A stretch of 64,000 bases of DNA from contig NW_026947503.1 in NCBI RefSeq assembly GCF_034190915.1, forward strand, positions 22,526,532 through 22,590,531, in the 5' to 3' direction. Below the pieces are notes generated by a model. The model was given only the letters and a program-made list of their open reading frames with translations. It was not told the origin of the DNA and searched no databases. The DNA comes from Cavia porcellus (taxonomy: Eukaryota; Chordata; Mammalia; Rodentia; Caviidae). This document shows positions 58,458 to 64,000 of the stretch, one piece after another (position 1 is the first letter of the stretch; each line of letters starts with the position of its first letter). The position numbers were made by a program, and so were the translations under genes.

Positions 58458-58810
58458 ATTTTAAGTCAAATGTTGTACCTAAATAGGGAAAGAAGATGTT
58501 ATTCAAAACAAAAATACATATAAAACACATGAAACAATTGTACTAAGCCCAGTACAGTTGTAGTCACATTATCTGTGCTGGATCACAGAAAATTTTTTTC
58601 TCTCTTTTTCCCCTAGCATCTGTCTTATTTCATACTTTAATTATATATTGTTTTTCATATGGAAGATATTATAGTATAAGATCAAGATTATTACAATAGA
58701 GAGAGAAACTGAATTCATATATTTATTGAAACAAAGATTGTTCTGTTCTAACTACTTTTCTTCAAGTCATTTTATTTATTTTTTATTTTCTTATTTATGG
58801 CTTGCATTTC
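58458..58810. other. Unassigned AT-rich DNA
   Basis: Nothing recognised. Confidence 0.4.
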
Positions 58811-58814
58811 CCAC

Positions 58815-58935
58815 TAGAAGACAATTCCTGTGAGGGTAAGAAGCTTCTCCATCTTATTTAACAAAATATCCTCAACATCCAGAGCAGTATGTCATGCCTA
58901 GAACAAGCTCAGTGAGCATGTATTTCTTTAGGAAG
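58815..58935 (+). mobile_element. L2 LINE 3' end remnant
   Basis: TTCCTGTGAGGGTAAGAAGC, ACATCCAGAGCAGTATGTCA, TGCCTAGAACAAGCTCAGTG and AGCATGTATTTC match the common L2 3' end in order. Confidence 0.7.
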
Positions 58936-60897
58936 AATAATGGTTATTTGCTGAGAGTCTCCTATACGTCTGGTGTTACATAGTCTAGAGATACAGCACT
59001 TTATAGCTGCAAAGGACAGAACGAGTAACAGAGGTGACTGTGGCATTTCCAGGGCCGAGTAGATCGCCGATAAACATTTGAGAAGTAAATATTGAGTAAA
59101 TTACTAATAACTCAGATTCATTTAATTCATGCCTAGCTAGCTAAATAGGCATTCAAGGATTTAGCATCCACAGTATTTAATATATCAGCACATTATGTGC
59201 AACATTATTTCAGAAACTGCATATTTGATTTGTCCACTGTTGCTAATAAAAATGACCTTTAATAAAATGATTTGCATAGCATACTCATAGGACTCAATTA
59301 CTTTGTGAAGCAATTAATTCAGCATACTACCCCAAATTATACATTTTATATATATTAATAAAGGTAATTTAGATGTTTCAGATATACTGTAAAGTTTTTG
59401 AAGATTGAACCAAATACAGCTTTTCATCCATACATAGGCAAATGGTTTCTTAATAGCACAATTATCTTTGGATGATTGATTCTGGAAATTTTTCTGGCTT
59501 TTCTCAGTTCAACTGTAATATTTTACATCTAATATTACATTAATATAAAGAACAAAGTACTCTCACTTCTCACTTTTTCTAAGTGTCATTTTGTCTTTTG
59601 GCAGTGCTAGCTTGTACCGCCACATGGCTGATCTTGAACTCTAGAATTGAAAATTCAGCTAGGCCTAATGAAGTTCGTGCATGGCCTGCATCTGCAAATT
59701 TAAAGAGAAATAAATATCACTATCAGGTTTCCTAAGATACGTTTCCATAAACTACTTTTGCAAAATCAGGAGTTCTGTAATGAAATTTTGGATAACATCA
59801 ATTACAATTTGGCATAAAGCCTGCTTTTTAAAAGTTTCACTTGCGTGTCTTTGGAAAGGAGAGAGCTCAAGTTTGCTATCTTCCTTGTCTCTGCTGAGTG
59901 GCTAGAGGCACTGCGCCTAAACTGATGTTCTTATGATATCATTTTGGATGTTTCTATGGAAATGGATTTAGGAAAGTTAAAATTAGTCCTGTTAGATATG
60001 ATTCAAAAATCCTGTGTGCTATTACATTTATTTAGAGTAATATGTCTTTTAACATCAGAAGAGTCCTGAATATAAAGCTGCTGGCAATATAACAGACTCT
60101 TTATGGGAATAAATAAATGACTCTTCATAATATGGTAAATGGAATTCAAACTAATTTGGCCATGTAGAATTTACAGATATGTTATCATAATATTGCAGTT
60201 TTTTTTCAATCAATTTGTGCTAGATTAAAGCACATGGATAAAGATAGTTAAAATTATACATTACATAATTGACTATACACAATTTAAGAAAATAATGTAC
60301 TATCATATGACACTCTTTTTCTAGCCCTTCTTATTCTCACTAAAAGATAAAATCCTGAGCCTTCTTGAAAAGGAGGTCATGTGGAACATGGGAATCAACC
60401 AACTGTACTACATGCAAATTTTCTATACCTTGATACTTTAATTCAATTTTAATGGTTAGCTCAGGGGACCTTCTCACTGTCCCCACATTTAACCAAATAG
60501 AAAAAGATGTCAAGACAGGCAAGTTCCAGTTGCTCTGTGAGTGTTTTCTATCTCGTCTATCCTCATGTTCAAATCTATACTACCCATCAACTCATCTCTA
60601 TCTCTTTGGCTGATTCATTGATGAGGAGATTTATGACTGTGCCTACAATATAGGAAAGAAAATTATGGTATATCTACCATTTACCTTGTTATTTCCTTTT
60701 GACACATTAAAGAAAAAAGTTGTATTTTATTGTGTTCAATAGGTAAGTAAAACTTTATTCAAGATGATAGTCAAAACTATTCCAATGACAGGGAGATTCA
60801 ACTGTAACTCTGCTCATACAAAAGGCAGGAGATATTTTAAATAAGGGCATGAGTTGATAGAAAAAAGTACTGGAGGATGTAAGTGGGGATGTAGGTA
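58936..60897. other. Unassigned, possibly single-copy DNA
   Basis: About 2 kb without a repeat I can name beyond a possible continuation of old repeat to 59050. The part 59560-60180 has fewer simple runs than its neighbours and may be single copy. No gene. Confidence 0.35.
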
Positions 60898-61081
60898 TGT
60901 CAGTCAGCTTCTTGTCTCTATGACAAAATACCTTAAATAATTAGCTTGCAAAGAAAAAAATATTCTTTTGCCTCATGCTTTGAGATTACAGTACACTGCT
61001 GGTAGACACATTGCTTCAGGACTCTGGTGGGTTGTCTGAAAGGAAACAAATGATGGAACATAGTTCTAACCACATAACCAG

Positions 61082-61143
<62 letters not shown>

Positions 61144-61321
61144 GAGTCAGAGTCTCACAATCCCCTTCAAGAGCAAACCCCCAGTGACCTAAGCATGTCC
61201 CACGAGATCACATCTCCTAAATGATCCCATACCTTGCATCTGGATGATCCTGAGTATGGAATATTTAACACAGACCTTTGGGGACCATTCAAGATCCAAA
61301 CTACATGATCAGCATGATTAT
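60898..61321 (-). mobile_element. MaLR LTR, antisense, with (GA)n inside
   Basis: TGTCAGTCAGCTTCTTGTCT, ATGACAAAATACCTTAAATA, ACAATCCCCTTCAAGAGCAA, ACCCCCAGTGACCTAAGCAT and GATCCAAACTACATGATCA follow a MaLR LTR in reverse. No matching 5-bp flanks seen. Confidence 0.82.
61085..61139. repeat. (GA)n microsatellite
   Basis: Pure GA of about 55 bases within the MaLR LTR, in the same position in the LTR as the TC run at 57274 but on the other strand. Confidence 0.97.
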
Positions 61322-62985
61322 GCCAACTGCTTGTGCTAGGAGACATTTCTGAGTTGTAGAATTACAGCTGAATTCTAAAGTAAGGGAGAATAGGCTGTAT
61401 ACTCAAGAAGAAACCTATTTAAACTTTATGGAAGCGAGGGGAAACTTTAGGCTCATTTTGGTCAGATGATTATTAGATAATCTGTAAATTCCATTTACCC
61501 TCTGAGCTGAATAAAATATTTAAATTTCATTATTATGTTAATAGGGAAGCAGTTACCAGAGCAGTCACAAAAGTAAGCTTTGCACAAATGAAGGAGAAAG
61601 TATATCATGGTTCTAATGAAAATACGAAGAAAGCATAGCATAGTGCTAATGAAAATTTGATCTGGCTCAGCTTTCAGTGTGTAACAATGCATCTAACTCA
61701 GAAAGAATGCTTTCCAACTTTCACATCCAGATCAATGTGAGGGGCCTATATTTTTTGCTTCAATCACCATCTATGTAAGATTTTATGTTGAAAATGTAAT
61801 TTTAATAGATAATTCTTCCTTGTATGGAAGAGCACAATAAAATACACAGCTTTCTGAAATAACTCCAAAAATCATGAGAATAAGAGTGAAGAAAACAAAG
61901 ATGTGCTACAGTACCCCTCACCTCAAATTGTAGGAGAAAATGATCGCAAGCTAAAGGTTAGCATCTACATGTTTATCACCTCCTACAGTTATGACTTAAA
62001 AATAGCAAGAATTGGGAATTAGATGGGGAAAGCGGTGGGAAAGAAAATCTATCAATGAAAAATTTACTAAAACCAAATTAAATAATAAAAACCCCCATAG
62101 CATACTAGAGGGGATAAATGCAAGACTCATTAACTAATTAAAACTGGTGTTCTTGAAGGAAGAAGTCTTTCTGATGTCACTTATGCAAGCTGATTGCTTG
62201 AAATTTCCTCTTAGCTCTGTAAGGAAAACTTACAATTCCTTCTGCAAACGCCAAATGATTATCAGACTGGTGTTTCCTAATAATACACTTTGAGGGTCAC
62301 ACATGAAGTTTTCAGACAAAAACAAAGAAACGTTTATGACTCACATTTAAGGGAAAAGAATTGCACAATATGTGACACTCCTAGATGTCAGCCGCAACTG
62401 CTCTCTTTGCTGTAACTGCCCTACACCGTGAATTTCAGATATTGTGAGAAGATACCACTTAACTAATCAAACACCATTTTTCACAAATAACTTTAGGAAC
62501 AGAGGCAGTTTAGGATAAAAGTTCCAGTTGAATAGTGAAACATCCTGGGAAATAAAGTATTGTCATTAGTCCTATTAATTTACCATATTTTGTGTAAGGA
62601 TATGTTTACAAAGAAGTGAAAGCATAGATGTTAGAGAAATAAAAATTGCATAACTGATAGGATTCAAGTAGGCAGCAGGAAAGGAGAGTAGTGGGTAAGA
62701 GCCTAAATAGTTTCCTTGAGAATCAAGGCTTCTGCAGTTGGAACAGCAGTTGTCACCCTATGTCCTAGAGCCATGAACGAGGGATTGGGAACAGGGTGGG
62801 TTGCAGTCAGCACGTTGCATGACTATCTTAGCTGCTGACATACTCAACAGGCCTTTGTCTAAGTTTGTGAAAGACATTATTGTTCTTACTCATATTTTAC
62901 AGATTTAAAATTTGTGCTTAAAGTCACACTCAGTATCAGTCTCACCTAGAACACTACAGAGCTTTACTTCTTGTGATTAAAACAT
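61322..62985. other. Unassigned AT-rich DNA
   Basis: No gene or named repeat. Confidence 0.4.
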
Positions 62986-62988
62986 ATC

Positions 62989-63175
62989 TTGGTGGCACAG
63001 GCATGGAATCCCAGCACTCTGGGAAGCCATTGACAGAGGATCACAAGTTAAAGCTTAGTCTGAGCTACTTACTAATTTAGCCAGATCTGATTTTAAAAGT
63101 AATACAATGCTAAATATATAGATATAACCAAGTGCAAAGGTCCTAGGTTCAATTCCTGATAATACCAAAAATAAA
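62989..63175 (+). mobile_element. B1-like SINE followed by a tRNA-like SINE end
   Basis: The first part (62989-63092) is B1-like: TTGGTGGCACAGGCATGGAA, TCCCAGCACTCTGGGAAGCC, GATCACAAGTTAAAGCTTAG. The second part (63130-63175) has CAAGTGCAAAGGTCCTAGGT and TCAATTCCTGATAATACC, the B-box half of an ID-like SINE. Either two insertions side by side or a dimeric SINE. Confidence 0.65.
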
Positions 63176-63265
63176 TATTGCTCATTAATACATGAAGAAT
63201 TCAAGAAGTTTGAAATAATGGTGGTAGGCTTGGGCATTTTTGACTATTAGAAAAGTCCAGAAAGG

Positions 63266-63291
63266 TTTTTTTTTTTTTTTTTTTTTTTTTG
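63266..63291. repeat. Poly(T) tract
   Basis: About 25 T, possibly the tail of a lost antisense retroposon. Confidence 0.9.
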
Positions 63292-63660
63292 ACAATTAGT
63301 GGAAGAATCTCCAAAAAACCAAGCAACTTGTATGAAAACAGGCAATATGAAGACTTAGGCTTGGTGACTCTGAAATTCTCTCCATACATTATGAGGAGAA
63401 CACTGGGTAAAATTCACCAAACAGTGGTGGAAAAAAGAGAGTTCCAGGACAATTAGATATACTTAAATGTAAAAACTTGGAAACACTGAGTGAGAATATG
63501 GAAAATAAATTGGTATATCATATATAAGGGCAGTTTCAAAAGACAAGAAATTCGTGTTTTCTAGTCATCAAGGATTCATTAACAAGATTGAAGAAAATAT
63601 TCCAGTCATATCAATAGATTTGACGTCACAAAAACAACAATACGAGAGTGTACCGTAGAC

Positions 63661-63718
63661 CAGTGATGGTGAACAAACAACCAACTGCAATACGCATGCC
63701 ATGGGTTTGTCACCACTG
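63661..63718. mobile_element. Tiny hAT-like MITE
   Basis: It opens CAGTGATGGTGAACAAAC and closes GTTTGTCACCACTG, near inverted repeats with the CAGTG...CACTG ends common in hAT elements. The 8-bp flanks CCGTAGAC (63653-63660) and ACTTAGAC (63719-63726) share five of eight bases. hAT transposases make 8-bp duplications. Only 58 bp long. Confidence 0.5.
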
Positions 63719-63774
63719 ACTTAGACTGTCCTGATGGCTTTGTGGCCTGAAAGTTTCCTGATGGCTTTAACATT

Positions 63775-63820
63775 CCTTGTAAACTATTAGTTAGAAACCT
63801 TGTAAACTATTAGTTAGAAA
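63775..63820. repeat. 23-bp tandem duplication
   Basis: Two perfect head-to-tail copies of a unit starting CCTTGTAAACTATTAGTTAG (63775-63797 and 63798-63820). Confidence 0.95.
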
Positions 63821-64000
63821 CCTCGTGGAGGTATAGCTGTGTTAGCAGACTTTTAAAATCTTATGAGAATATGATAGTTTTCATATGGATTAGTTTTGAA
63901 AACTCATGTTGACTCTTAATTCTCAAGGTAATGACATTGAGAGTCCAGGGACTTTTAAAGGCTGATTGGTCTTGGTGGGGAACACCGCCCTCAAAAATGG

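Overview
This window looks like an AT-rich, gene-poor stretch of a mammalian chromosome, most likely from a rodent. Evidence for a rodent is a set of short SINEs with a tRNA-like pol III promoter (ID-like; bodies of about 75-100 bp ending in a C/A-rich tail), several B1-like 7SL-derived SINEs, and many MaLR-type LTRs together with L1 copies. The particular ID-like sequence fits beaver or kangaroo-rat relatives (Castorimorpha), but that assignment is from memory of repeat families and is not proven here. I found no intact protein-coding gene, no convincing host exon, no rRNA, no functional tRNA, no CpG island and no CRISPR array. The longest open frame (210 codons) lies antisense across an LTR and an L1 tail and looks accidental.

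Layout. 1-1.0 kb: no recognised feature. 1.0-5.8 kb: a decayed sense-strand L1 with 5' UTR, ORF1 and ORF2 remnants, cut by a solo LTR with a 5-bp target duplication. 6.3-9.5 kb: two MaLR LTRs, an antisense L1, and a solo LTR of an ERVK-like family. 10-26 kb: mostly unassigned AT-rich DNA with scattered SINEs, a nested MLT1-like LTR, microsatellites, an ERV LTR remnant near 21 kb and a MIR. 26.7-35.1 kb (perhaps to 36.9 kb): one long antisense L1 that has been hit repeatedly by a class I ERV fragment with envelope remnants, a retroposed LTR transcript, two SINEs and a second L1 tail. It also holds a perfect AT-rich inverted repeat. 39.8-45.2 kb: MLT1 and MaLR LTRs, an antisense L1 3' UTR and a sense-strand L1 ORF2 remnant. 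46.7-52.5 kb: an MLT1-like LTR, the second copy of the 0.8-kb LTR, and a complete MaLR provirus (two LTRs, internal region, matching 5-bp target duplications) with an ERVK-like solo LTR nested inside. 53-64 kb: SINEs, two oppositely oriented mariner transposase remnants, MIR and L2 remnants, nested MaLR LTRs, long TC/GA microsatellites, a B1 element and a tiny hAT-like MITE.

There is no set of genes working together. What the window records is layered transposon insertion over a long time. The best-supported structural observations are target-site duplications that fix element ends exactly: ACATT around the MaLR provirus, GATGT around the 0.8-kb LTR, six-base duplications around both ERVK-like LTRs (which appear to end in TA rather than CA), GCTAT around a MaLR LTR, and long duplications around several SINEs and a retroposed LTR. 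I do not see a new biological system here and do not claim one.
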